Notes under the pieces: generated by a model
The model's database searches: none
Seen by the model: the letters and a program-made list of their open reading frames with translations, nothing else
What the model was told of the DNA's origin: nothing
Shown here: positions 7,038 to 15,929 of the stretch, one piece after another
Numbering within the stretch: position 1 is the first letter of the stretch
How the letters are laid out: every line of letters begins with the position of its first letter
Origin: an uncultured Eggerthellaceae bacterium
Lineage (GTDB): Bacteria > Actinomycetota > Coriobacteriia > Coriobacteriales > Eggerthellaceae
Direction of reading: 5' to 3'
Length of the DNA stretch: 64,000 nt
Assembly (NCBI GenBank): GCA_910588945.1
Contig: CAJUSF010000035.1
Span: forward strand, 1-64,000
Position numbers and translations under genes: made by a program

Positions 7038-7935
7038 CGCTGATGAAAAAGACGTCGCCTATCTTTATGACGGGTCGCTCGAAGGATTACTAAGCGCGAT
7101 ATTCTGCGCTTTTGAGAACAAGGTGACCCCCAGCGATGTCGTGCGAGAATGGGAATACGTACCTAGACTTGGACAGGATCAAGTTGTTATAGCCACAGAT
7201 ATAAGCAAGGCCAAAAGAGTAAAGGACATGCTTTGCCGCCGATGTGGATACGAGGCATATCGATGCGTAACGAAGGTATCTCTTTCAGGAGATCTTGAGG
7301 CGGGAACCTATGCCTATAGGTATGTTCGCCACCTCGTTGACAGGATAAGGTCATCGGATTGTGCCTCTTGCAAAAGACGCAAAAGCTGCTCGAGAAAAGG
7401 CGCATCAAATAGATCGCGATGCTACACCTTCAAGAGATTTGCCGCTATGGGAGATATCACAGATCCGCTCGTCAGTCCGATCTTTTCGATCGCGCGTTCC
7501 GTCGATGCGGAATGTGAAAAGATTCGACAATTCGCACGTTTTGAGCATCTAAGCTCTGAGAGTTTTGATCTTTGGTTCTCGCGCATAAATCCGAAGCACT
7601 CCGTCGTGCCGCTTGTTATGGGTCATTTCGTGGAGAGATTCAACGTGCAGCCATTCATCATCTTTGATGAGAACCGTGATCTTGCCGGAGTTTATGACGG
7701 CAATGGGTGGTTTATGACAAGCGTCACAGAAGAGTCGATATCAAAAAACCTCGAGAGCTTGAGCGCTGAGGAGAGATTGATGCAATACGCTTGGAAGACG
7801 TTCTACGACACGCTTTCGATCGACTCGAGATACAACCCTGAGCTTCGCCGCAACTTCATGCCTAAGCGGTTTTGGAAGAATCTAACGGAGATAAAAGAAA
7901 TGCCGAGGACCTCGATCGACAACACTCGCAAATGA
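7030..7935 (+). CDS. Probable DNA metabolism protein, DUF4130/TIGR03915 family
   Basis: Partner of the preceding radical SAM gene. I take the ATG at 7030, inside the end of that gene; a GTG three codons earlier is possible. The 301-residue protein begins with the family's YLYDGSLEGLLSAIFCAFE block and later has YRYVRHLVDRI, DPLVSPIFSIARSV.AE, VPLVMGHFVERF and FIIFDENRDLAGVYD, all characteristic of DUF4130. No fused uracil-DNA glycosylase domain is present, unlike in some relatives. Unusual is a four-cysteine cluster (C111, C114, C120, C131) between the first and second conserved blocks, which could hold zinc or an iron-sulfur cluster. Exact biochemical role is unknown. Confidence 0.85.
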   Translation: MHSADEKDVAYLYDGSLEGLLSAIFCAFENKVTPSDVVREWEYVPRLGQDQVVIATDISKAKRVKDMLCRRCGYEAYRCVTKVSLSGDLEAGTYAYRYVRHLVDRIRSSDCASCKRRKSCSRKGASNRSRCYTFKRFAAMGDITDPLVSPIFSIARSVDAECEKIRQFARFEHLSSESFDLWFSRINPKHSVVPLVMGHFVERFNVQPFIIFDENRDLAGVYDGNGWFMTSVTEESISKNLESLSAEERLMQYAWKTFYDTLSIDSRYNPELRRNFMPKRFWKNLTEIKEMPRTSIDNTRK

Positions 7936-7938
7936 TAA

Positions 7939-7970
7939 AGCAAAAAGTCGGCGCACAAGGCACCGACTTT
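7939..7970 (-). terminator. Intrinsic terminator of tRNA-Thr
   Basis: On the minus strand AAAGTCGG (7970-7963) pairs with CCGACTTT (7951-7944), followed by TTGCTTT. It closes the tRNA-Thr transcript and may also stop the convergent plus-strand pair. Confidence 0.75.
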
Positions 7971-7982
7971 GCAATATCGGAA

Positions 7983-8057
7983 TGGAGCCAGCGACAGGAA
8001 TCGAACCCGCAACCCACTGATTACAAATCAGTTGCTCTACCGTTGAGCCACGCTGGC
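7983..8057 (-). tRNA. tRNA-Thr (anticodon TGT)
   Basis: Full cloverleaf on the minus strand: acceptor GCCAGCG with CGCTGGC, D arm GGCTCAACGGTAGAGC, anticodon stem CTGAT/ATCAG around loop TTTGTAA (anticodon TGT), T arm GCGGGTTCGATTCCTGT and encoded CCA. Confidence 0.97.
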
Positions 8058-8136
8058 ATAATCAAACCGCTGTCGTATTGTACGATAAGAGCGCCATATT
8101 TTGAAGTACTCATTTGAAAAAGGTTGTTTATCAAGG

Positions 8137-9114
8137 TTATCGACCGCTTGCGTTTGTGAGGAAATCAGGGATGAAGCTCTCCTTGCAACTTTCGCCATCC
8201 TGCCAAAAATAGTCTTCAATACCAATCGAATCGGCGTAATCAAGCACTGCTTCGTATTCTTCAGCACTAACACTTCGCCCGAGATTTGAAAATCTCTTCA
8301 GTGCTGATGAGGCCTCATCATCGTTTGCATTTGCAAGCGTTTTAAGAACAGGAGTATATTGGTTCATTATCGAATATAGAATAGAATTCCCGTATCTGGC
8401 AAACAGCGCATCAAGCACCTTCTTCGAATCATTGATCTCGCCCGGAAGCACCATGTGCCTTACGATGATGCCTTTGATCATTCGTCTATCTTTGCCAAAT
8501 GTATCAAAAGTCGGTTCCCCCACGCTTTCAAGCATTGCGTCGATCGAGTTCAATGTGTGATCAAGATATCCTTTAGCACTGGAATATCTATATGCCAGAT
8601 CATTTTCGGCATATTTCGCATCGCTTAGATATATATCGATTAGACCATCATTGCTTTGTATGCATGACATCTTCTCGTAGCCGCTCGTGTTCCAAACAAT
8701 CGGTATTCGAAGACCTTCTCTCTTTGCAAGAGTTATAGCCTTACGGATGGTTGGAGCGAAATGTGTCGGTGTCACCAGATTGACGTTCATCGCATTTTGA
8801 TCTTGAAGTGACAACATTGCATCGGCCAAGCGAACCTCATCGAAGCGCTCTCCGACAGACGATCTCGATATGAGGTGATTTTGGCAGTATATGCATCCAA
8901 GCGAGCAGCCGCTGAAGAATATCGTCCCGCTACCTGAAGAACCGCTGATAGGCGGCTCTTCCCACATGTGCAAAGAAACTCTTGCCACTTTGGGGGTATC
9001 ATCCGAGCGACAAATGCCCGTGCTCCCTTGTGTGCGATCGACCCCGCACTCTCTCGGGCACAAACTGCAATGCCTGTAGGGATCGTTATGATCGGAAAGA
9101 TCTATTCGGCTCAT
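8137..9114 (-). CDS. PflA-like radical SAM protein (COG1313 type)
   Basis: A 325-residue radical SAM protein related to pyruvate formate-lyase activating enzymes. The cluster motif is C70-x3-C74-x2-C77 (GCSLGCIYCQN). It is preceded by a second cysteine set, C16, C19, C23, C35 (HCSLCPRECGV...GICR), standard in this subgroup and likely metal-binding. Conserved downstream blocks NLVTPTHFAP and IPIVWNTSGYE are present. The ATG at 9114 overlaps the stop of the upstream gene (TGATG), so the two are translationally coupled. No glycyl-radical enzyme is nearby, so the target is unknown. Confidence 0.88.
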   Translation of the reverse strand: MSRIDLSDHNDPYRHCSLCPRECGVDRTQGSTGICRSDDTPKVARVSLHMWEEPPISGSSGSGTIFFSGCSLGCIYCQNHLISRSSVGERFDEVRLADAMLSLQDQNAMNVNLVTPTHFAPTIRKAITLAKREGLRIPIVWNTSGYEKMSCIQSNDGLIDIYLSDAKYAENDLAYRYSSAKGYLDHTLNSIDAMLESVGEPTFDTFGKDRRMIKGIIVRHMVLPGEINDSKKVLDALFARYGNSILYSIMNQYTPVLKTLANANDDEASSALKRFSNLGRSVSAEEYEAVLDYADSIGIEDYFWQDGESCKESFIPDFLTNASGR

Positions 9115-10088
9115 CAATTCGAAGAGTATCCAAATCCAGTAATGCCCTCGTCAAACATCTCATCATCGTACGAATCCTCGTCAAAGCCGTAAGCATGATC
9201 ATGATCGCAGGCATCATCACCTGCGCCATAGAGGCTCTCCGCACGTGACCAGTCAAGTCCATATCGCTCGCATTGCTTATCATCAACGTTTCCATATACC
9301 AATGCGAGCGCCGCCGGAGACTTCTGCGAACCACCAATTACAGCCAAAAGTTCAAGGAGATGAAAAGCTGCCTCAGCCTGTGGGATTATCATCTCGTTGT
9401 CATCCGCCGTCATGATAGCAGCAGACAACTCACCCATCAGCATCTCGACGGTAAATGCCGACTCAAAACGTTCCTCCTTTATAGCCTGCAATACGAAAAA
9501 CGCCTCAGGCGATGTCGCATCGAGTGTGAAATCTTTTATATCAAGACTTGAAATCGAGTGCTTTGCTCCGCTTAGCAAAGAGTAAGACTCTATCGCTGAT
9601 ATCATTTCAGAGGTCTTTTGCAGTGTATTAGACGCACGTGCTAACTGGGAAAGGCTCGCATTTCTCACATAGTCGATGCTTCCGTAGATCGCTTCAAGCA
9701 AAGCTTTGCAGCTATCAAGTGGCCCTTCATCACCTGAAGCGAAGCAGCTCAGATTTGCACGTTCGAAGGCATCGTCTGACACTTGGTTTTTCACCATCAA
9801 AGGCGCGGTGACCATTCCAAGATCAGATAGTGTCACAACGGCATTCATCTCGTTGGCAAGATTGGGTGTACATGCGCTAAGATCGAGCGCGCAAGAGCCC
9901 GGCTTCATCTTATCCACGATGCCATCTTCACCAAAATACAGATCTTCGAGCTCTGTCAGATTCGTGCAAAATGTAACAACAATATCAGCAAGTTCTATCT
10001 CGCCCTCACGCGTGAATCCCGCCTTGATGATCCTTTTCTCGATCGCATTGATGAGCGGAGTGTATCCTCTATAGGCAAATACAGGCAT
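9114..10088 (-). CDS. Degenerate 3-hydroxyacid dehydrogenase-like protein
   Basis: A 324-residue protein that resembles the second half of the nucleotide-binding domain of the 3-hydroxyisobutyrate/6-phosphogluconate dehydrogenase superfamily: DLSACTPNLANEM (residues 69-81) corresponds to the family's D.S...P block, TAPLMV to the DAPV block, and ASGDEG to the GG.E segment. A helical C-terminal domain follows, with the expected place for a catalytic lysine not clear. The N-terminal GxGxxG dinucleotide-binding loop is absent and the C-terminus ends in an acidic Asp/His/Tyr-rich tail. The ATG abuts the degV stop, with its ribosome-binding site GGAGG inside degV. Catalysis is doubtful; the superfamily call is moderate. 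Confidence 0.6.
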   Translation of the reverse strand: MPVFAYRGYTPLINAIEKRIIKAGFTREGEIELADIVVTFCTNLTELEDLYFGEDGIVDKMKPGSCALDLSACTPNLANEMNAVVTLSDLGMVTAPLMVKNQVSDDAFERANLSCFASGDEGPLDSCKALLEAIYGSIDYVRNASLSQLARASNTLQKTSEMISAIESYSLLSGAKHSISSLDIKDFTLDATSPEAFFVLQAIKEERFESAFTVEMLMGELSAAIMTADDNEMIIPQAEAAFHLLELLAVIGGSQKSPAALALVYGNVDDKQCERYGLDWSRAESLYGAGDDACDHDHAYGFDEDSYDDEMFDEGITGFGYSSN

Positions 10089-11015
10089 CTATTTTCCTCC
10101 CTTGACTTTTTTGGCGATCCTCTCAGCCACGGTCAGATTCTCGCGTTTGTCTTTGCCCCAGAACACGCATGCCAGCATCCCCGGTCCCACGTGCGAACCA
10201 ATAACAGGACCGATCGAAGACTCGACGAACATTATGGAATCATCTATCTTTTGAAGACCCTCGCGCAAGCGCTGTAGGTCTTTTGCGCAATCGCTATCTC
10301 CAATGAACACAACGTTGCTAGCGCCTTCATGTGAAACATTCTTCTCGTAATAATCGATAAGCTGCTTGATGCCCTTCTTGCGCCCACGCGCAACGCCGAT
10401 TAGCGAAAGCTTGCCGTCCACGTCGATCGTAAGAAGCGGCTTGACATCCAATGCCGCACCAGCCACAGCGACAGAGCCCGGAATACGACCGCCGCGTCTG
10501 AGCGCAGTTAGGTCCTCTACCATAAATTCGCAGTCGACGAAGTACTTCGCTTCCTCCGCCCAGTCTGCAAGCTCCTTTGCCGAAAGACCGCGCTCGAATT
10601 GTTTTATGGCCTCAAAGACAAGCAATCCTTCTGCCACAGACGCGAGTTTTGTATCGACAACGTAGAGCTCGAAGTCCGGGTAATCGACATCGATCTGTTC
10701 CTTCACGAGCATCGCCACATCGTAGCTGCCAGACAGTCCGCTCGAAAAAGACAGATAAACCGTAGGCGTACCTTCTTCGGCGGCCGTCTTGAAGACCTCC
10801 TGCAATGTTTGCATCTTCAGCTGCGAGGTCGTCGGCTCTTCGCCCTTTCGCATGGCATCATAGAATTCCGTGGCATCTTTCGTCTGGAAAAGATCGTCCT
10901 TGAAAATCCCGCCACTGAGCTCGTATGTGAAGCTGATCAGTTCAACATCAGAGGAGTTGACGATATCAGCCGGAACATCGCAACAGGAATCTATTATCAA
11001 TCTGGTAGTCTTCAT
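10089..11015 (-). CDS. DegV family fatty-acid-binding protein
   Basis: A 308-residue DegV protein, the family of fatty-acid carriers that feed fatty acid kinase (FakB type). Family blocks: IIDSCCDVP at the N-terminus, EEPTTSQLKMQTLQEVF, the STL-like segment VYLSFSSGLSGSYDVA, and GGRIPG. The FakA kinase is not in the window. It follows pncB after 45 nt and directly precedes the dehydrogenase-like gene. Confidence 0.93.
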   Translation of the reverse strand: MKTTRLIIDSCCDVPADIVNSSDVELISFTYELSGGIFKDDLFQTKDATEFYDAMRKGEEPTTSQLKMQTLQEVFKTAAEEGTPTVYLSFSSGLSGSYDVAMLVKEQIDVDYPDFELYVVDTKLASVAEGLLVFEAIKQFERGLSAKELADWAEEAKYFVDCEFMVEDLTALRRGGRIPGSVAVAGAALDVKPLLTIDVDGKLSLIGVARGRKKGIKQLIDYYEKNVSHEGASNVVFIGDSDCAKDLQRLREGLQKIDDSIMFVESSIGPVIGSHVGPGMLACVFWGKDKRENLTVAERIAKKVKGGK

Positions 11016-11060
11016 TTGTCCCTCTCTTTGGATCAGGTCGAATCGAGCGCAGTGTTGCGA

Positions 11061-12512
11061 TCACGAGCGGTTCTTCATCTTATCCACAAGCTCACTGCGG
11101 CGCTGATTGAGCCCATATTCAAGTCCCACAGGGTAGGTATGCGGGTTCAGCAGGCGAAGCTGGCTCTCATCCAGATGTCCGAGATCCTCGATCGCACGCT
11201 CTCTTGCTTTCATAGTGTCTTTATCCTCATCAGTAAGCACACTCATGCCATGTCGAGCCAAGGGTTGCAAGAGGTCAACATGTTCTTTGCCTAACAGCTT
11301 CTTCTGGCGAAGCGGATCTACCGGATCGACTATTCTCAACGCGTCATCCATCGGCTCGAATACATCGAAGATCATATCGCCTGCAAGCGTGCCGTCCTCG
11401 TTATAGAACCGCCTTACATCCAAGTATCCTGGAAGCGTCAGCTTTGCTGCGGATTCCGACACTTTGAGCTTTGCAGACCACCGATCGTCTCCTTTGCGCT
11501 TCATCGCCGAAAGCTTATAAACGCCGCCCAAAGAAGGCTGATCGAACGCACACGCCAACTTTGTCCCGACTCCCCATGCGTTCACGGGGGCCCCTTCATC
11601 AAGGATGGATTTTATAGTCCGCTCGTCAAGGTCATTTGACAGCACGATGCCGACATCCTCAAGCCCAGCCTCATCGAGCATCCTTCGAGCCATCTTGGAA
11701 AGCCAAGCCAGATCGCCCGAATCTATCCTTATCCCAGCAAGGCTCTCCCCCCGCTCGGCCATCTCATGTCCTACGATGATGGCGTTTTTAACGCCTTGCT
11801 CGACATCGTATGTGTCTACGAGCAAAGTGCAATTCTTCGGAGCTATCCGCGCATATTCGCGAAAGGCCTCAAGTTCGTCATCAAATGACATCACCCATGA
11901 ATGGGCGTGAGTTCCCGACACCGGAATATCGAATAGCTTTCCGGCTATAACATTGGATGTGGAACTGCATCCGCCTACAACTGCCGCCCTTGATGCCCAA
12001 ATGCCACCGATACCTTGCGAGCGGCGAAGCCCGAACTCCGCCACAGGCGCACCGTCGGCAGCCTGACATACCCTTGCCGCTTTCGTAGCTATAAGAGTCT
12101 GAAAATTCACGCAGTTGAGAAGCGCTGTTTCGATCATTTGACACTGCATGATAGGCCCGCTGACGCGAACTATAGGCTCATGCGGAAAAACCACGCACCC
12201 CTCATACACCGAATCGATGTCGACATCGAGCTTAAAATCGGCTAGATAGGCCAAAAACTCATCGTTGAAGAGCTTTCCGCCCTTCGGAGCCTCAAGCTGT
12301 CCTAGGTAATCGATATCTGATTCTGTGAACGAATAGTTATCGACCATCTCTGCAAGTTGCGCCATCCCACATGCTATCGCGTATCCGCCATTGAAAGGAT
12401 AGTCGCGAAAGAACATCGTGAAAACCGCATCGTCTTGACCCTTGTCGGCTTCAAGATACCCTTGAGCCATCGTGAGCTGATAAAGGTCTGTATACATCGC
12501 CCAATCCATCAT
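11061..12512 (-). CDS. pncB: Nicotinate phosphoribosyltransferase
   Basis: Makes nicotinate mononucleotide from nicotinate and PRPP, the salvage entry to NAD. The 483-residue protein starts with the family block YTDLYQLTMAQGY and has GTHAHSWVMSF, around the reactive histidine region, and GIRIDSGDLAWLS. Length is usual. The start codon overlaps the ricT stop by one base (TAATG), implying coupling. A second ATG follows directly. Confidence 0.95.
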   Translation of the reverse strand: MMDWAMYTDLYQLTMAQGYLEADKGQDDAVFTMFFRDYPFNGGYAIACGMAQLAEMVDNYSFTESDIDYLGQLEAPKGGKLFNDEFLAYLADFKLDVDIDSVYEGCVVFPHEPIVRVSGPIMQCQMIETALLNCVNFQTLIATKAARVCQAADGAPVAEFGLRRSQGIGGIWASRAAVVGGCSSTSNVIAGKLFDIPVSGTHAHSWVMSFDDELEAFREYARIAPKNCTLLVDTYDVEQGVKNAIIVGHEMAERGESLAGIRIDSGDLAWLSKMARRMLDEAGLEDVGIVLSNDLDERTIKSILDEGAPVNAWGVGTKLACAFDQPSLGGVYKLSAMKRKGDDRWSAKLKVSESAAKLTLPGYLDVRRFYNEDGTLAGDMIFDVFEPMDDALRIVDPVDPLRQKKLLGKEHVDLLQPLARHGMSVLTDEDKDTMKARERAIEDLGHLDESQLRLLNPHTYPVGLEYGLNQRRSELVDKMKNRS

Positions 12513-13999
12513 TATTGAGCCGTCCCATCATCGCTCTTTTTAACCGGATGTCTTCTACGGCGGCGCCTGTTGCCACCACCTGAACCTGTGGAATCACCGG
12601 AGGTTCCTGAGGTGTTTTGCCCCTGATCTCTCTTGGGTTCAGTAGACGCCTTCGAGTTAGACTTGCGCGCGTTATCATCGGAGCGCTTCTGTGCGCCTTT
12701 GGACGAAGATGAACCTCGTCTTTTCTTGCCTGAGGATGGCTTCTTTGCCTCATCACTCGCACCAGAAAGTCCGGAGGAACGATGGCCCGGACGAAGCTTG
12801 CCGGGCTGCTTGGACTTCGAAGGGCTCTTCGAAGTTGACCTCTTCGATCCGCTGCGGCTAACAGATCCCGATGATCCGGATGTATTGGAGGCCTGCGACG
12901 CATCCTTTTCTGCTTTGGGAGCGCTCAATTTGCTGCCGCTGATCACAGTAGAACGACGACGCTTTTGTTTTCTCGGAGCCTCCTCGGCCTTCGAAGCGCC
13001 GCGCTTGTTCGAACGATCGTCTTTTTTCTGGGAACTCCTCGTCGGATGATGGATCGCCTTGGCGCTTCCAAGCTTGTCTTCTCCTGTAAAGTTCGAGGTA
13101 GAGAATATCGTCGAAGATTCGAATACCATCTCCTCTTCGCGATTGGCTATCTCCCAACCTTCTTCCGTAATAACGCTAGGTCGCTTGCCCTCTGCGGCTT
13201 CCTCGAATCCGGAAAGTTCGACCTTAACGGGCTTTTCGCCCTCGACTTGGACGGTGATAATCTCTTTTGGCACATCAAGCCCTACGACCTTGGCATTTCC
13301 CGCAGGAGTCTTTATCTTCGCGCCCATCTTCGGCGCCCTTGACTTGAAGTCGTTATACGCTTCATTCTCGTAGCGCAGACAACACATAAGCCTACCGCAA
13401 AGCCCTGATATCTTTTGCGGGTTGAGTGAGAGGTCCTGATCTTTTGCCATCCTGATCGATACAGGCTTGAACTCGCCGCCGAGGCGCTTGCAGCAGACCT
13501 CTTGCCCACAATGAGCGATGCCACCGATTATGCGTGCTTCATCGCGAACACCGATCTGATGCATGTCGATGCGCACATGGAATTGCGACGCGAGTTTGCG
13601 GACGAGCTCTCTGAAATCGATGCGTTCCTCAGCCTCGAAGTAGAATATGGCCTTATCCCCATCAAGGAGATACTCAACCGACACCGGATGCATATCCTCA
13701 CTCGTCTGACGGGCAAGATCCTTGAATATCGGCATAGCCTCACGATTCAATCGCTCCATCTCGGCCGCTTTCGCCAAATCCTCGGAAGTCGCAAGGCGAA
13801 GGACCGGTTTGAGCGGACTTTTGAGTTTTTTGATCGACTCTTCATCCACCTCGATGACATCAGATGCGGCAACTCCAAGTTCTGTACCACGAACCGTTTG
13901 AACCACGACATCATCGCCTGGATGTATATCGAGGCCTTTCGGGTCAAACCAAAGCGTACGAACGTTATATGGAAGGTTAATAGGTGCTACCAGCGCCAT
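12512..13999 (-). CDS. ricT: PSP1-domain protein RicT (YaaT-like) with long basic tail
   Basis: A 495-residue protein with an N-terminal PSP1 domain of about 275 residues. Cysteines C164, C169, C170, C201, C206 and C207 (CGQEVCC, CGRLMCCLRYE) match the set that binds iron-sulfur clusters in the Bacillus Y-complex (RicA/F/T), which acts on RNA maturation. The remaining 200 residues are Ser/Lys/Arg-rich and look disordered, ending in a run of arginines; most relatives stop near 275. The tmk-holB-ricT order is conserved in Gram-positives. It overlaps holB by 23 nt. Confidence 0.9.
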   Translation of the reverse strand: MALVAPINLPYNVRTLWFDPKGLDIHPGDDVVVQTVRGTELGVAASDVIEVDEESIKKLKSPLKPVLRLATSEDLAKAAEMERLNREAMPIFKDLARQTSEDMHPVSVEYLLDGDKAIFYFEAEERIDFRELVRKLASQFHVRIDMHQIGVRDEARIIGGIAHCGQEVCCKRLGGEFKPVSIRMAKDQDLSLNPQKISGLCGRLMCCLRYENEAYNDFKSRAPKMGAKIKTPAGNAKVVGLDVPKEIITVQVEGEKPVKVELSGFEEAAEGKRPSVITEEGWEIANREEEMVFESSTIFSTSNFTGEDKLGSAKAIHHPTRSSQKKDDRSNKRGASKAEEAPRKQKRRRSTVISGSKLSAPKAEKDASQASNTSGSSGSVSRSGSKRSTSKSPSKSKQPGKLRPGHRSSGLSGASDEAKKPSSGKKRRGSSSSKGAQKRSDDNARKSNSKASTEPKRDQGQNTSGTSGDSTGSGGGNRRRRRRHPVKKSDDGTAQ

Positions 14000-15170
14000 T
14001 GAAAACCTCTCTTACTTTGAACAATGCAACATTGAAACAAATCTCAGGATTTACATTATAGTCCAGCATCTCAGCGGCCTCACCGATCGAGACAAGAGCT
14101 TGATAGGCCTTGACCTCGGATAGCCTCCCTGCAGCCATTTCAAGATCATCGACTCTATCAACGTTTACCACAAGCTCAGGCGTGCCTGAGCTCACGACGA
14201 TAGCATCGCGAAGCCAAGACGACGTGATGGCTAGTGCTTGCTTAAGATAATCGGACGTCTTTTTGCTGAGCTGACGTTTGTTCTTGGCTTCGATCTGTCG
14301 GATCGCGGACTTTGCAAGAAATTCGGAATTGGAAACTATGCTTTTCTCCATTTCCTTTTGAATGTCAGTGATGGGCGTCTTGGTCTTTTCCATAACCTGT
14401 TTGGAAAGCTGCAACACATCCCAATCGCTCATAGACCATATACCGCGAAGCGATTGTAAAAGCCATGATCGAAAAGCTATACGGTCGTTGCCGCCTCGGA
14501 GGAATTCAATAGCCTTGGTGATCGAGCCTGAACACGCCTCGATTGCCTCGAGCGCAACATCGACCGTAGAGCCAGTGTTCTGCGCAACGATGCCGGCAGC
14601 CTCTGTTGGAGGGATATGGCGAAAAGGAATGACCTGACATCTTGATGCGATAGTCTCAAGCACCGAATCGCGGGTTCTTCCGAGCAGTATAAACACAACA
14701 TTATCCGGCGGCTCTTCGAGCGTTTTCAAGAAAGCATTGGCCGATGCATGATTCAAAAGATCAACGCGATCCATGATGAAGATCTTCTTGTCGGCCTGTA
14801 TGGGTGCAAACGAGCAATCGCTCACGACCTCTCTGATCTGCTCAACAAGATATCCGTTGGCACCCGCCGGTTCTAGAAACTTAACATCAGGATGCGACTT
14901 ACGTCTGATCCTGTTGCAGTTCTCGCACTTGCCGCAAAGCCCGCCTTTTTCCTCATGCGGGTTGTTCGGGCACAAAAGAACCTGGGCTAGCGCGAACGCA
15001 GTGGAGGTCTTATTCGAACCTGTCGGGCCGCAAAAGAGATAGGCATGAGATGTCCTGCCCGAGCGTATGCTCTGACGCAGGAAATCCCTTACTTTGGGTT
15101 GTCCAAGAACGCTGTCAAATGCATCTGCCAAAATCCAAGCTGCCTTCTGAATATCTGACACGAAACCCAT
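13977..15170 (-). CDS. holB: DNA polymerase III delta' subunit
   Basis: Clamp-loader subunit of the replicase. It starts with LGQPKVRDFL, followed by HAYLFCGPTGSNKTSTA as the P-loop region, a four-cysteine zinc site ending CGKCENCNRI, and VDLLNHASANAFLKTLEEPP with the expected SRC motif (IASRCQVIPFR). The P-loop reads GPTGSNKT rather than GxxGxGKT: an Asn replaces the usual Gly, and delta' often lacks ATPase activity. I chose the ATG at 15170; a TTG at 15191 is possible. No good ribosome-binding site is seen for either. Confidence 0.93.
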   Translation of the reverse strand: MGFVSDIQKAAWILADAFDSVLGQPKVRDFLRQSIRSGRTSHAYLFCGPTGSNKTSTAFALAQVLLCPNNPHEEKGGLCGKCENCNRIRRKSHPDVKFLEPAGANGYLVEQIREVVSDCSFAPIQADKKIFIMDRVDLLNHASANAFLKTLEEPPDNVVFILLGRTRDSVLETIASRCQVIPFRHIPPTEAAGIVAQNTGSTVDVALEAIEACSGSITKAIEFLRGGNDRIAFRSWLLQSLRGIWSMSDWDVLQLSKQVMEKTKTPITDIQKEMEKSIVSNSEFLAKSAIRQIEAKNKRQLSKKTSDYLKQALAITSSWLRDAIVVSSGTPELVVNVDRVDDLEMAAGRLSEVKAYQALVSIGEAAEMLDYNVNPEICFNVALFKVREVFNGAGSTY

Positions 15171-15211
15171 CGTGTCTGTTACGGTTATCAACGAATATGC
15201 GGTCTATACTA

Positions 15212-15925
15212 CTAGTGTTTGTGAGCTTGATCGAACCTCAAAAGCGTTTCCTCGAAATCAACAGAGCCATCGTTGAGTTCGGGAAACAGATCATCAAGCG
15301 CGCGAAAGATGAGCCGTGCGGTCTCAGAGCGTGCACCGGAAGTGTCCACTACATCAATCCGACCTCTATCGGATGCGACGATCTCGCTAAATCCCCTGCT
15401 CACTGCATCGTGAAAATCCTTATCAGCGCCATCAAGGCGATCTTTTATCGCGCGGCGACCGACACGATCTAGTCTGTCGGTTCCATCGGAGCACGTCATG
15501 AGCAGAGTCTTGTCCGGCATGAGCCCAGAGGTTGCAAATTTGTTAGCGGCATCTATGAACGAAATATCAAGACCTCTGCCGTAGCCTTGATAAGCGACGG
15601 TAGAATCGATAAACCTATCGCTAAGGACCACAGCACCTCTCTTGAGCGCTGGCGCTATCACCTCACAGACAATCTGCGCTCTTGCTGCTTCATAGATCAA
15701 CAGTTCCGCCTTAGCGGCGATCTCGGGATTGTTCGGGTCGAGCACTATCGCACGCAACTGCTCTCCAATACTAGTGCCTCCCGGTTCTCGGAGGCTCACG
15801 ACCTCATAACCGAGCGATCTGAGCGTATCGCTCAAGAAGCGAATATGGGTGGATTTACCCACACCGTCATCGCCTTCGAAGGTTATGAATACCCCATCAT
15901 CGCCCCTGCTTTTATTGCGAGCCAT
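15212..15925 (-). CDS. tmk: Thymidylate kinase
   Basis: Phosphorylates dTMP to dTDP. P-loop FEGDDGVGKST near the N-terminus, the DR(Y/F) block SDRFIDSTVAYQGYGRG and the lid/acidic region RLDRVGRRAIKDRLDG identify it. The ATG at 15925 lies just after the malic enzyme stop; a GTG at 15946, overlapping malic enzyme, would add seven residues but has no ribosome-binding site. A C-terminal extension of about 20 residues is present. Confidence 0.94.
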   Translation of the reverse strand: MARNKSRGDDGVFITFEGDDGVGKSTHIRFLSDTLRSLGYEVVSLREPGGTSIGEQLRAIVLDPNNPEIAAKAELLIYEAARAQIVCEVIAPALKRGAVVLSDRFIDSTVAYQGYGRGLDISFIDAANKFATSGLMPDKTLLMTCSDGTDRLDRVGRRAIKDRLDGADKDFHDAVSRGFSEIVASDRGRIDVVDTSGARSETARLIFRALDDLFPELNDGSVDFEETLLRFDQAHKH

Positions 15926-15929
15926 GTCT

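Noticed and set aside
13977..13999. Possible frameshift between holB and ricT
   Set aside because: The 23-nt overlap joins two complete proteins with normal ends; such overlaps are common in this window.
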